A stretch of 53,900 nt of DNA from a virus, in IMG/VR virus record IMGVR_UViG_3300030329_005258, positions 1 through 53,900 of that record; one strand, given 5' to 3'. Under the pieces are notes generated by a model. The model was not told where the DNA came from and ran no database searches. It worked only from the letters and a program-made list of their open reading frames with translations. This document shows positions 18,031 to 30,400 of this stretch, piece by piece (position 1 is the first letter of the stretch; each line of letters opens with the position of its first letter). The position numbers were made by a program, and so were the translations under genes.

Positions 18031-19836
18031 ATGTCATCTACATCAGGCAAGAAAGTTAGTGTTAAATACACAAATCGAGATTTCGACTCGATTAAAGATG
18101 ATTTGGTTAATTACGCGAAAAAGTATTACCCAAATCAACTTAAAGATTTTAACGAGGGATCTTTTGGTTCTCTCTTGTTGGATACTGTTGCATACGTTGG
18201 AGATTCGTTATCTTTTTATTTAGACTATCAGGTAAATGAAAGTTTTTTGCAAAATGCCAATGAACTACGCAATATTTTGCGGCATTCAAGACAATTAGGC
18301 TATAAACCAAAACCAGTTGCTAATTCCTTTGGTACAATTGACTTATATATTGCAGTCCCCGCCAGTACGACGGATAATACCCCAGATACAGAATTTTTGC
18401 CGATTATTAGGAGAGGAAGTACGTTTGCTAGCGCAGCTGGAACTGTTTTTTCTTTGGCGAGAGATGTGGATTTTTCAAATTCAAACACTATTTTTAAAGT
18501 TGCGAAAGTGAATACAGACAATGTTCCCACTGAATACGTGTTGAAAAATTCTGGCGTTGTGATATCAGGTCAAATCATAACGGATACATATACTCTTGGA
18601 GACTTTGTTAAATTTAACAAGCTTTATCTGAATGATACAAATATAACTGAAATCATTTCAGTTATGGATGATAGTGGGAATGAATATTTTCAAGTTGAAT
18701 ATCTTTCTCAAGATGTGATTCATAAATTGATTGCAAACACAGACCCCTCCACAGCCCCTGATGTGCCGTCTGTTCTTAAGCCTATGGCTGTTCCAAGAAG
18801 ATTTGTTCTAGAAAGAGATGAATATAATAATCCTTATTTACAATTTGGATCAGTATCTAATAAAGATATATTGAACAAAGATTTTATTGATCCAAATGAA
18901 GTTGTATTAGAACTCCATGGTCGAGATTATGTCACAGACAACAGTTTTGATCCAAGTAACATGTTTATTAACGATAAATTTGGAATTGCCCCATCGAATA
19001 CAACATTAACAATTACTTATAGATCGACTAATGCAGATAACGTAAACATCCCAGCCGGAAGTTTAACATCTCCTGTAGATCTTATTTTTTCATTTAAAAA
19101 TGAAATTTCAATTCCAAATGAAACGAGAGATCTAATCGTTGATAGCGTTGAATCTGATAATCCAAGCCCTATCACTGGCGACGTTAATGATGTGACAATC
19201 GAAGAAGCAAGAATTTTAGCTTTAGATAGCTTTGCAACTCAAAACAGAGCAGTGACAAAAAATGACTATGTAAGTCTGGTTTATAGAATGCCTCCAGAGC
19301 TTGGAGGGATCAAAAGAGTAAATGTTTTTCAAGATAATGATTCTTTGAAAAGAAATATTAATTTGTATGTTTTATCAGAAGACTCAGACGGAAATCTTAC
19401 AAGAACTAGCGGAATTATAAAGAATAATTTAAAAACTTGGCTTAATCAATATAAAATGATAAACGATTCAATTGACATCTTAGACGCGCATATTGTTAAT
19501 ATAGGAATTGATTTTTCTATTGTTGCGCAACCCAACATAAACAAGTATGATGCATTAGTGGCAGCTTTACAAAAATTACAATCTGAATTGCTTACTCCTA
19601 AATTTAATATGGGTGAGCCGTTCCTTATTACCGATGTATATAAACACTTAAAAGACGTGGATGAGGTTTTAGACGTCGTTGATGTTAATATAATTAACAG
19701 AACATCGGTATTGCACTCTGGTGTTTATTACGACATTCAGGCTAATAAGTCAATGGACGGTCGAATACTCAACTCCAAAGAAAACATATGTTTAGAAATA
19801 AAGTATGCTGACGATATTAAAGGGGTTGTTTTATAA
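18031..19836 (+). CDS. Baseplate wedge protein, T4 gp6/baseplate J-like
   Basis: The 601-aa product is close to T4 gp6 (660 aa). The N-terminal VKYTNRDFDSIKDDLVNYA, then FNEGSFGSLLLDTVAYVGD and SFYLDYQVNE, are typical of gp6-like baseplate J proteins. The mid region has IEEARILALDSFATQNRAVT followed by DYVSLVYRMPPELGGIKRVN, the conserved 'R.vT..DY' segment of the J family. gp6 dimers form the continuous ring linking baseplate wedges. GGAG precedes the ATG, and the stop overlaps the next start by one base (TAATG), indicating translational coupling. Confidence 0.88.
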   Translation: MSSTSGKKVSVKYTNRDFDSIKDDLVNYAKKYYPNQLKDFNEGSFGSLLLDTVAYVGDSLSFYLDYQVNESFLQNANELRNILRHSRQLGYKPKPVANSFGTIDLYIAVPASTTDNTPDTEFLPIIRRGSTFASAAGTVFSLARDVDFSNSNTIFKVAKVNTDNVPTEYVLKNSGVVISGQIITDTYTLGDFVKFNKLYLNDTNITEIISVMDDSGNEYFQVEYLSQDVIHKLIANTDPSTAPDVPSVLKPMAVPRRFVLERDEYNNPYLQFGSVSNKDILNKDFIDPNEVVLELHGRDYVTDNSFDPSNMFINDKFGIAPSNTTLTITYRSTNADNVNIPAGSLTSPVDLIFSFKNEISIPNETRDLIVDSVESDNPSPITGDVNDVTIEEARILALDSFATQNRAVTKNDYVSLVYRMPPELGGIKRVNVFQDNDSLKRNINLYVLSEDSDGNLTRTSGIIKNNLKTWLNQYKMINDSIDILDAHIVNIGIDFSIVAQPNINKYDALVAALQKLQSELLTPKFNMGEPFLITDVYKHLKDVDEVLDVVDVNIINRTSVLHSGVYYDIQANKSMDGRILNSKENICLEIKYADDIKGVVL

Positions 19837-21395
19837 TGACTATTAAAAGATATACAGCGACAAAAGATAATACAATAACCAATGCCTTTAAGGCAAATTT
19901 GGATTCACGAGGCTTTGATGCTAATATGGGCGCGTCTGATATACTTGAAGCGTTTTCTATTTTCGCACAGGCAAACACTAGTTCAGCTGAACTTTCGCGC
20001 GTCCTCATCCAATTTCCTACGAATCAAATGTCAATTGATAGAACTTCCGGATCATTACCAGCTTCTGGAAGCGTAAAATTTTATTTGAGAATGTTTAATG
20101 CTAAACATACACAGCCCCTCCCGCGAGACATGAAGTTGATGGTTTTACCTATTTCTCAATCTTGGGACGAAGGCTTTGGCTTGGATATGGAAGATTACAA
20201 AGATTTGGGTTTTCCAACAATCACTGGATCGACATGGATGACAGCTTCTTTTAGCAATCCGTGGCACACTCCGGGTGGTGATTATTATGCAAAGCCTGTA
20301 TTTTCACAATCATTTGCCGATGGTACTGAGGACTTAGAAGTTGAAGTTACTAGCTTGGTTGAAGAATGGCTAGCTGGAACAAAAACAAATTATGGTTTTG
20401 GTGTACACATTACGGGTAGCCAAGAAGCATATTCTACAGCTTCTTTAGATTCTGTTTTAACAAACACCGCAGGCGCAAAACAATCATATTATACTAAGAA
20501 ATTTCATGCAAGAAAAAGTGAATTTTTCTTTAAACGCCCAGTCGTCGAAGCACGATGGGATAATAAAATTACAGATGATAGAAACAATTTCTATTACAGC
20601 AGTTCGTTAGCTGACAGTGTTGATAACTTAAATACCTTATATCTATACAATTATGTGAAAGGAAACCTTAAGAATATTAAGGGTATAGGGAAAAAAGTGG
20701 CGATCTATGTAAGCTTATATTCAGGCAGTGTTGATAATGAAGTTCCTAATGGAAGCAAACTTTCTGCTTCTGGCGACGTTGCAGTTTTAGATGCAACCAT
20801 AGGAACAAACATCACTGGAGGATACGCCTGGCAAGGAACGGGCATTTATACGGCCTCTTTCGCATTAACAGGCAATACTGAGGGTATCCTTACAAAAGTG
20901 TTCGATGTGTGGCACGATGGCTCAGGATCGGTCCTTAAAGCCGGTACGGTGCAATATGCTACATCATCTTTCGAACCAAAATTCCTATCTGCTTCTATGG
21001 AGAGTCCAGGAAAAGATTATGTTACTAAAATAACGAATTTAAAAAGTGCATATTCTTCTGATGAAGAGGTGAGATTCAGAGTATTTAATCGGCCGAAAAA
21101 TTGGAACCCTAATATTTATACGGCAGCTGCCTCAACTGTACAAAATACAATCATTGAAAGTGCCTCTTTTAAAATTTATAGAATAAGAGATAATTATGAA
21201 GTTATTAGGCACAGCACTAGTTCGGTCGATAAAGAAACATTTTTATCATATGATAAAGGTGGTAATTATTTCGATTTGGATATGAGTATGTTTGAGCCTG
21301 ATTATGCATATGGAATTGAATTAGCATATCATGTCGGGGATAAATGGGTCGTTCAGAAAGATAAATTTAGATTTAGAGTGGAAGAGAAAAAATAA
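19836..21395 (+). CDS. Structural protein with carbohydrate-binding-like N-terminus, 519 aa
   Basis: The N-terminal about 190 residues (KDNTITNAFKANLDSRG, NMGASDILEAFSI, then SRVLIQFP) resemble the DNRLRE/CBM96-type beta-sandwich, where an 'N.G....l.v' strand is followed by 'R.ll.F'. Such domains bind polysaccharide or act as structural modules. The rest is beta-rich with many Ser/Thr/Gly and ends in VQKDKFRFRVEEKK. No enzyme motif is seen. It overlaps the gp6-like stop by one base and is followed at 13 bases by the second giant gene. This suggests a peripheral baseplate or fibre-attachment component. The domain reading is by eye and moderately uncertain. Confidence 0.55.
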   Translation: MTIKRYTATKDNTITNAFKANLDSRGFDANMGASDILEAFSIFAQANTSSAELSRVLIQFPTNQMSIDRTSGSLPASGSVKFYLRMFNAKHTQPLPRDMKLMVLPISQSWDEGFGLDMEDYKDLGFPTITGSTWMTASFSNPWHTPGGDYYAKPVFSQSFADGTEDLEVEVTSLVEEWLAGTKTNYGFGVHITGSQEAYSTASLDSVLTNTAGAKQSYYTKKFHARKSEFFFKRPVVEARWDNKITDDRNNFYYSSSLADSVDNLNTLYLYNYVKGNLKNIKGIGKKVAIYVSLYSGSVDNEVPNGSKLSASGDVAVLDATIGTNITGGYAWQGTGIYTASFALTGNTEGILTKVFDVWHDGSGSVLKAGTVQYATSSFEPKFLSASMESPGKDYVTKITNLKSAYSSDEEVRFRVFNRPKNWNPNIYTAAASTVQNTIIESASFKIYRIRDNYEVIRHSTSSVDKETFLSYDKGGNYFDLDMSMFEPDYAYGIELAYHVGDKWVVQKDKFRFRVEEKK

Positions 21396-21408
21396 TAGGT
21401 GTTAGAAG

Positions 21409-24400
21409 ATGTCTAAAAGTTTAAAAGAACTTTTTTCACAAAAAGCAAGTCAAAAAATTACAGGCGTATCTTCAAGTTTAAAACAACTTGGAGCAAAGAT
21501 CGAATCTGCTGATTATCTAAAAGTCAATAAGATTTTTAGAAATCGTGTGTATCCTCACGTCGATTTTTCAAAGCCCGATAAATGGGTTCGTTTTGGTTCT
21601 GCTAAAAAATATTATGAAGACGCTGTAAAAAACGTTTATGAATCATATCCTTATGATGGTTCTGAGAAAGAAAAATTAGAATGGCACAATTCTTCCTCTT
21701 TCTTTGAAAACTATGTCTTTGACAAGGAATACCCGAGAACAACCGGCTATGTAGGATTCCCAGGCTCGTCGTTTAGTTCAGCCGGATCCGGCTCTTATGG
21801 AACCCCTTCAAATAATGAATATATTCTTGTTACTGGTTCTATAAACAAAGATAATATTTATAATGCATCAAAAAATAGAACAGATAATCTTATTTTTGAC
21901 CTTTCAAAAGATGGGGCAACTGTAGAATTTTGGCTCAAGAAAGACGCTTGGTTAGGTGATTCTAAAACAAAGCGAGAAGTCATATTTGATCTATGGAATC
22001 AACAACCAAAAGCTTCAGCAGCTTATGGTCGTCTTCGTATTGAGATGGATTCAACTAGCGCAGATACTGTTTTTCTAATTTCTGCAGTGTCGGGTACTTC
22101 TGGAGTAAAAATAGCGCCAATTGGTACTTCGGGTTCGCATGGAGCAGCCTTTACAACAGCAAAAGTTGCCGACAGCAAGTGGCACCACTATGCGTTTACA
22201 TTTAAAAATGTTTCATCAAACGTACAGGCTGAAATGTATTACGATGGCGAATTTGTTGAATCGATTACAACAGGCTCTAATATTAATGGCGTTTCTGGCT
22301 CAATCGCATGGTCTGGATATACTAACAAACCAGTCGTCGCGACAATCGGATCTCTAGTATATAGAACTGCTTTTGATGCTGATTCAATTGCAAAAATTGG
22401 TCATGGTAAATTAAGTGGATCTATTGATGAATTCCGATATTGGAAAACATTAAGAACTGCTAAACAAATTGGATCAAATTATTTCGGACAAGTTGGTGGA
22501 GGAGTCAATAGTGATGATGCAAACACTTCGCTAGGTTTATATTATAAATTTAATGAAGGTATGAGCGGGATTTCAACTATAGATGATATTATATTAGATT
22601 ATTCCGGCCGCGTTGCTAATGGTAAGTATGTAGGTTTCGTTTCTGGTACTTATCAACGAAATACTGGTTCTGCGATGGTTTTATCTGGCAAAGCAAAATC
22701 AGAATTTGAAGATCCTATAATTTACAAGGCTCACCCAAAAGTAACAAATTATTATAATACAAAAATAAATTCAGGATCGGTTTATGACCATCAAAACCCA
22801 TCCAGTATTTATAATACGTTCCCTTCATGGATAACAGAAGAAGACAATTACGGTACTTTGTATAATTTAAGTCAGATTATTGCCAGTTATTTTGATAACT
22901 TATATTTGCAAATTAGAGAGCTACCAAAGATTAAAAATATTCATTATCCAAGTGGTAGTGAACAACCATATCCGTTTGCAAATTATTTATTGCAAGATAA
23001 AGGGATGTTTCTGGGCGAAATCTTTAATGATTCCAGTTTATTAGAAGACTATAAAAACCAATCTGAAGATTTTAATTTTAAAGAGAAACTAACGAACGTT
23101 AAAAATAGAATATATCAAAATATCTATAACAATCTTGAATATATCTATAAATCCAAAGGTACAGAAAAGTCCATACGAGCAATGTTGCGTTCAATGGGTC
23201 TATCTGACGACTTAGTTAAGATCAATTACTACGGTAACAATCTAGAATTCGAATTTAAAGATAATTTTAGATCATCGACTGTCAAAAAGAGGATTCTTAA
23301 TATAACTACGGGAAGTGCAACAGCCTCGATATATCAAGATTCTCAAAAATTTGATGATAATGATACAAATCAAAACGATAACGCACTTTCTTATTTGAAA
23401 GGTGGTGAAATCCTTAAATTCATTCCTTATACTTTAGAAGCAAACATATTCTTTCCAAAGAAATTTAAAGAAGGAACAAAGTTTTATTCCGGTATTCATT
23501 ATACCTCTTCTCTTTTTGGTATGCATACCGTTGATACATCAGGTATGGGCGCACACACTACGACTTGGGATAAATCCGGATTTGATGGTACGCATGCTTC
23601 CGCGGCTGACGCAATTGATATGAGCGGCTACCAGGCAGCCGGCGATCCTTCTACTAAATTTAACATAACTATTCCTGTTGCTGCTGGTGGATCAAATACT
23701 GCAATTACAATTAAATTTGATATATCGTCCGCCGGTTCTCCAACAAGCGCCGGCTCTGATCACATCACTATCGGAACAGCCGGCTCAAGCGACACTGATA
23801 ATGCAGCCCTTGTTATAAAAGCAATAAACGGCACAACCGATAGCAGAATTACATATGGTAATGGTTCAGGTGATGGTTCGTCTGGTACAGGCGTTCAGGG
23901 CATCACCGCCACCGCCGGTACTGCAGGTACGAAAGTTACCCTTACAATAGACGATGGTGGTACAGTTGGCAATATCAGCAGCGCTATAGCTCATGGCGCA
24001 GGAACTGTAAATCTTGTTGATGTAACAGATTTTACTGGCGGTGCGGTAGTTTCTTGGATTGATTATGCCAATACCCGTGTATTCGTTTCGCGACCAACGG
24101 CTTCACATTTAAAAGATTCAGGGTATGCTAGGTTCCATCTTGTAGCTGGCCATAATTCAATTGTTAATATGTCGAGTTCTTGGTTTGCTGATGTATATGA
24201 CAATCGCCATTGGAATGTCAATGTAAGACTGCGACCAAAGAACGATTCAGTTCACTTTTCCGTTGCAAATATGAATGTCTACAAAAGCCACGAATATGAA
24301 ATGGAATTCCATGGAGCCACTACAAAACTTGGTGAGGTTGATCAAGAATTCCATCTTACCAAAACGCTAACTTATGATCAAGCAACAGCCTTCCTTACGA

Positions 24401-27400
24401 GTTCTAAAAAAATATATGGCGGTGCCCATAGAACTAACTTTACTGGCTCTGTGATTTCCAGAACAGATAACAAAATGACATCATTGCGCTATTGGTTTAG
24501 TTATTTGAACAAAGAAGAGTTGCGATCACACGTCAAGGATATTAAAAATTATGGAGTTAATCATCCATATAAAAATGCAATTCTGCATTTAACAGGCGTC
24601 AGTTTATTAGACACAAAAGGTTACTTAAATACACTTTCTGGAACGTATATTCCGAAAATCAAAACTTTGGGGTTACATTGGAATTTTGAAAACGTGACGG
24701 GTTCCGACCCAGCCGGCCAGTTTATAATAAAAGACTTTTCTTCTGGCTCTGCTCTTTCTGAAACTTGGTTCCAATCGGCACCAACAGGCAATTATGGGCC
24801 ATTCGGTGAATATATAGATAGATATTATCCTGGCTTGGGACACTCTTTCTTTCCCGATGACAACGCAGCTGTTATTGAGGATTACGTGTATACCGCAAAG
24901 CAACAACTTCCGGAAGTTCTTAGCAGTGCAGACCAAATTGAGATTCGCAATTTCGACGATGATATCTTTACGCGCTCTTCGCGCCCGATGTCATATTTCG
25001 CTGCAATTGAAAAGAGCCCATATCAGATAGTTTCTGATGAAATGCTTGATATATTCGCCACTATGGTCGATTTTAACGACATTGTAGGCGCTCCCGTCAA
25101 CAAATATAGGCAAGAGTACAAAGAGCTTAATAAACTCCGTGAGCTATTCTTCCAGAGGGTTAAAAGAACAACTGATTTTGATAAATTCCTTGAGTTTTAT
25201 AAGTGGGTTGACTTTACTATTCATCGTATGTTACAAGATTTAATACCTGTTTCTGCCAATGTCTCTAGTGATATTAAAACTATATTAGAAAGTCATATTT
25301 TGGAAAGAAATAAGTATCAACACCGATATCCTGGGTTTAAAGCAATAAAAAATGACCCAGAAGGCACAATTGAAGTTATCAATAAGTATGCTAAATCTGG
25401 GTATTTAGATGCTGACGTTAGAAAACATACTGCCATTCAGAAATGGGCTGGAATATCAGATAACGTTGATTACGTAACAATTTTTAACGGTGGATTAGGC
25501 GGATATAGGAGCATTGAACACAGCGTTGACTCAACAACGAAAAAATTGGATGTTAATCGTGGAGTATTCAAAAGTATATACAGGGTAATTGACGATAGCA
25601 CCGGCGGCACCTCCACCGAAATTGACACAGCAAGAGAGAAGATAAGAAAATCTGTTCTCAAGAATGTTACGAAACAAACATTTGAGCCAATTGTCAGAGC
25701 AGGCGTAGACGTTGCAATCCGAAACCAGAACAATCAACATCTCAATAAGCGTATCAACTACATAAAGCAAACTTTCCCATTTAAAAATGAAGGGACAGAT
25801 GATTATATGTTGATTGAATCATCTCAGATCACATCAACGGCCTCAATTACCACTCCTGAGAACCCCCGTCGACAGATAAGTCCTGGTAAACAACGGCTGG
25901 CATTTAAAGCTTCTGTAATGCGTTATGACAAAACAGATGGCGTTGTGGGGGTCGAAGATGACAGCCTAAAAGGAGATTATGTTGCTCCATTTACTTTGTA
26001 TACATACGCCTCTACAGGTTCGCTTTCGGGATCAGCAGTAGATACTCTTTTTGAATCTGGTCATCAATTTACAAATTTACATGCGGACTTAATAGATCAA
26101 ACTGGAGAAGTATCTTTACAAGGCCCCTTCACGGAAAAACATGTCGGCGGAATGGCCCACAGGCATACAGATTTAAATACGAATGTTAGTGGCGCTATAT
26201 TAGATACTGAAGATACTAGAGCAGAAGCCTGGAGAATACGCTTTGGAAATGAAGGTAATTCTGCAACAGCAACTGACGCAATTGATATGGATGGATATCA
26301 GGCCGTTGGTGATCCTTCTAGTAAATTCAACATAACTATACCAGTTGTAGTGGGCGGGTCAAATACTACAATCACAATTAAGTTCGACATATCATCTGCT
26401 AGTTCTCCCACTAGCGCGGGCTCTAATCACATTACTATCGGAACAGCCGGCTCTGGTGACTCTGACAATGCTGCTCTTGTTATAAAAGCGATTAATGGTG
26501 AAACTGATGGCAGAATTACGTATGGCAACGCTTCTGGTGAAGGCTCTTCTGGCACTGGTATTCAAGGTATTACTGCATCGGCTGGCAGCACAGGTACAAA
26601 AGTTACTCTCACGATAGATCTTGGTGGTACATCAGGCAATATTAGCAGTGCTATAGCTCATGGCGCAGGAACTGTAAATCTTGTTGATGTAACAGATTTT
26701 TCTGGTGGAACCGACGCGCAGACGGCCAAAATATATGGTCCTGCTGCCGACGAAAACGCCGCAAAAGCTATTCACAAGCCAAGAGTAACGTTCTTTAGAG
26801 AAGGAAGGACAAAAAGACCGGTTAACATACGAAATATCGAAACGACGTCTTCTGTGAAGAATGGCCTGACAGTGGAAGGTAATTTCTATAAAAATTATGA
26901 AGTCGTTCAGACGGCAGGCGGAGATATTAATAATTTGTGGTTTGTTCACAATTCTGGCGCAATCGCAGCAACTGGAACTATTGAATCAATTGCTGTTTCT
27001 GGCGCAGTGGATTTTGAAATTGAAGATCGCACGTATTTGATAGATGGTAAAACAAGACAAAAAACTGTTATATATGAAAGATTCTCAGCCCCTGGTGGAC
27101 CAGAGGTAAATTCTTTGGGTTATTTAGATATCGCTTCTCGTCAATATAGTGTATACAATTCTTTAAATTACAGAAATAGTTTGGTTCGTGATGTTCTAAA
27201 CAGAAAATTCCTCAAGAATCACGAAGGGAAATATAGTGGTTCAGCTGAGTTTACACGATTTGCTGGCTCCCCGGGGTTTGATGCCATTCTTGGCGCTTCT
27301 TCGGTAATCGGCTCATTCCATGATACACATAATAATAGGGCGTGGAGACTTCAGAAATACGACAAGACGAAAAGTTATAAGCCTGGCACGGAAAGAGTCA

Positions 27401-30400
27401 CAACTGGTGCTATTTTTAATAATGCTTTTGTTTCTACGCCTATTCCGGCGTCTGATAGACAATATTCGTGGATAACGAAATCACTTAATACACACTTTCC
27501 TCATAATCTAGTTTCAGCATCTGCAGCCGACCTCGCAGCAGGAAATACTTCGCCGGCACTAGTACAAGACGCTTTGGGATATGCGCCATATGATGGTATT
27601 CTTTCAAGTTCGGCTAAAGGATATTATTCAGCTATTGAATTTGTAAGTGCAAGCTTGCATGTAGCTTTTTCTAGTAGTAAACTGAACGGCTGGAATTTTG
27701 GTATTCCCAAAAGTGTCATTTATAATAATAACGAATCGAATTATGGAATCGGCGCCGGAAATTTAGCTGTTCTCGGAGGTCCTGGCCGCAATATCTTGTT
27801 TACCGACTTTACTAACTTAAACCATATAGTTTATGAACCAATTTCATCAAGTGCTCACGTATTGGGTTATGAGGCGATGGATGTTCAAAACATTGATACT
27901 GGCAGTACCGCCCAAGGACATGTGAATTATTTTAATAAGGTATTCTTGTCTGGTGCTCAGCCGCAACTTCATATTGAAGCACTTCACGGAAGAAAAGGTT
28001 ACGGAGAGGAGGTATATACAGGCCAAGGTGCTTGGCAGCGCAATAAGCCAGGCGAAATTGCAGTATTGAACGCGATATTACTGAATAGAAATGGGCCATA
28101 TGGATATCCGACTTGGAAACAAATAAGAACAGGACAACATCCAATTGCTCGTTATTTAAGAAGAAACAACATCATAGATGTTCAAAGGAATCCTAAAACT
28201 TATATAGATGAAAATCGCAATATTTTTAAAGAGAGGTTTAATCCAAATTTTGATTCCTATACTGTTCCTCCTGTTGCAGAAAATCGCCGTCGCCCACTCA
28301 AATTTACTTTCTTGACAAAACCAGATAAAGCGAAAGACATTGATGCAGTTGAGGCTGGTGATCACGCGTATCAAACCAGTCCTTCATTAACCCCTGTTTT
28401 TGGTGATTTAATAGCATTAGAGGCAACCTATGGAAATAATTACGTATATTTCCCACAAGAAAAATTAAATAAGCAAGCCGGCGTCAAAGTAGACAAAAAA
28501 AGCACAGCATATGATGATTTGACGGGCATGTACCTCTATGGAGGCTTGGGTGATCAAAGCGAAATTAGCAGATTCGTGCGGTTAGATATAACTGAGAAAA
28601 TTTTCCCTAGAGAGGAGAATGAGTTTCTTTCAAAAACATATACCAGAAAGAACTTTCTTGTTGAATATTGGAATAGAGATCCTTCTTTGAGAAGAGGAAC
28701 TGGGTCTTTTAGACCTAAAGCTTTTGGAAAATTTACATGGGGCTGGGATGCATATAGTGTCGCAGGCTCTAATGAATATTCAATGCATACAGGAAGTATG
28801 TGGCCACTTGACGGCCCAAAAGATTTTACTAGTGCTTCAAGCCCGGAATGGGGGGCCAAGGTGGATAGTCCAACATCATACCCATGGATGATTGGCGCCG
28901 GCGAACTTCAGTGGATTCACAATGCGTCTTATGGCTCTTCCGGGATGCAGAATCGAAATTTTCTTGGCCCTGTATATATGAGACCAGCCTATGAAATAAC
29001 TGTTGACGATACTTATGGCCTATCGCCTCCAGGCTCTGGACATAGAAGGATTTTGGTTGCCGGCATGCCTAATTGGGACACCCCCGCCGGCTCGGCTATG
29101 ATTTCCGGTAGATCAAAAGAACCATTCCCGGAAGGGACATATGAACAGTGGTCAGAAAAGCTACGTCGACAGGGGCAAGGGTTTTCGCTTATACCAGAAT
29201 TCAGAATAAGTGAGCATATTGATACATATCTTAGCAATGTGGGAATTTTTAGATTTCTTGCAGATAATGAAGGATTTTTGACAGTAACCGGCTCGTCGGT
29301 TAATAATAGTGCGCAATGTGCTTTTGCTAAAGAATATCTACATACTGATTTTATTAAGCAATTTCATATTATTGATGAGCATAAAGAAACACCATTTGTT
29401 AATGGTAATAAAGTACAACGCGCAGAGGCATCTTCTTTAACTTTGAAATGTCAAGCGTTGATGAAATTCTTGCCTTATGAAGGTTTCCATCCTGCAGTCC
29501 GGACAGTACAATTGGCCAATTTGTTTTCGGCTTCTTATTTTCCATCTTCTACTGGGAGTGCAATCGGCACTGACGGTAGCAGCATAATCTCTTTTCTACC
29601 TGACCGACTTTCGCAATATAGACCAATTTTCCAACCTTATTTTTCACCAGGAATTTTGTATAATTCTATCAAAGCTGGAATAGCTGTTGATTATCCTGTT
29701 TTTCTTACCGACCACAAATTCAACAATACCTCTTCTTTGGGTGTGATCAGGATTACGGGCTCTAGAATGAACGACACTCAAGATATGTATAAAGGCCCCA
29801 ATAACAGCGGCGAAGCTAAAAATAAACAATACGGAGAATGGACTTTAGGGCGCCCAAGAGTTAAGGATAATTTTGACATGCGCTTGCCGTTTGAATCTTT
29901 ACTAGATCCAGCAGAAGCTATACTGGGTAAGAATTTAACAACTGGAGAACCAGAGAGTTCATCTTCAATAAGCCTTTGGTTAAGTTATGGACGACTTACA
30001 GCCTCGATACGTCAACCTCCTGTTGATCCGAGATATAAAATGGCAATGCATAATTTTATAGCCGAATCTCAAAATCTCTTCTGTGAAAAACAAATTATTA
30101 AATCAGATATTAGTGATCTACATCCTGATTTTGGTGTTATGTCGGGCGCCGCTCCTTATTCAATGTATGTTGTATTAAAGAAAGGTCATAAAAATATGAC
30201 ACCGTATAGTAGGCATTCTGCTTTCGGGTATCCCGTGGCGTCTGGATTTACAACAACAAACGCTGCTACAACCAATGCGCAGATACCAATTCCAGGCGCT
30301 GAAGCCGGAGGAGTGTCTCCGCTTCCCAAACTTGAGGCACTTTCTGCTAGTTACGCTGCTTTTACTCCACCTTACGAAGATATAGATTTTAAATCCGGTG

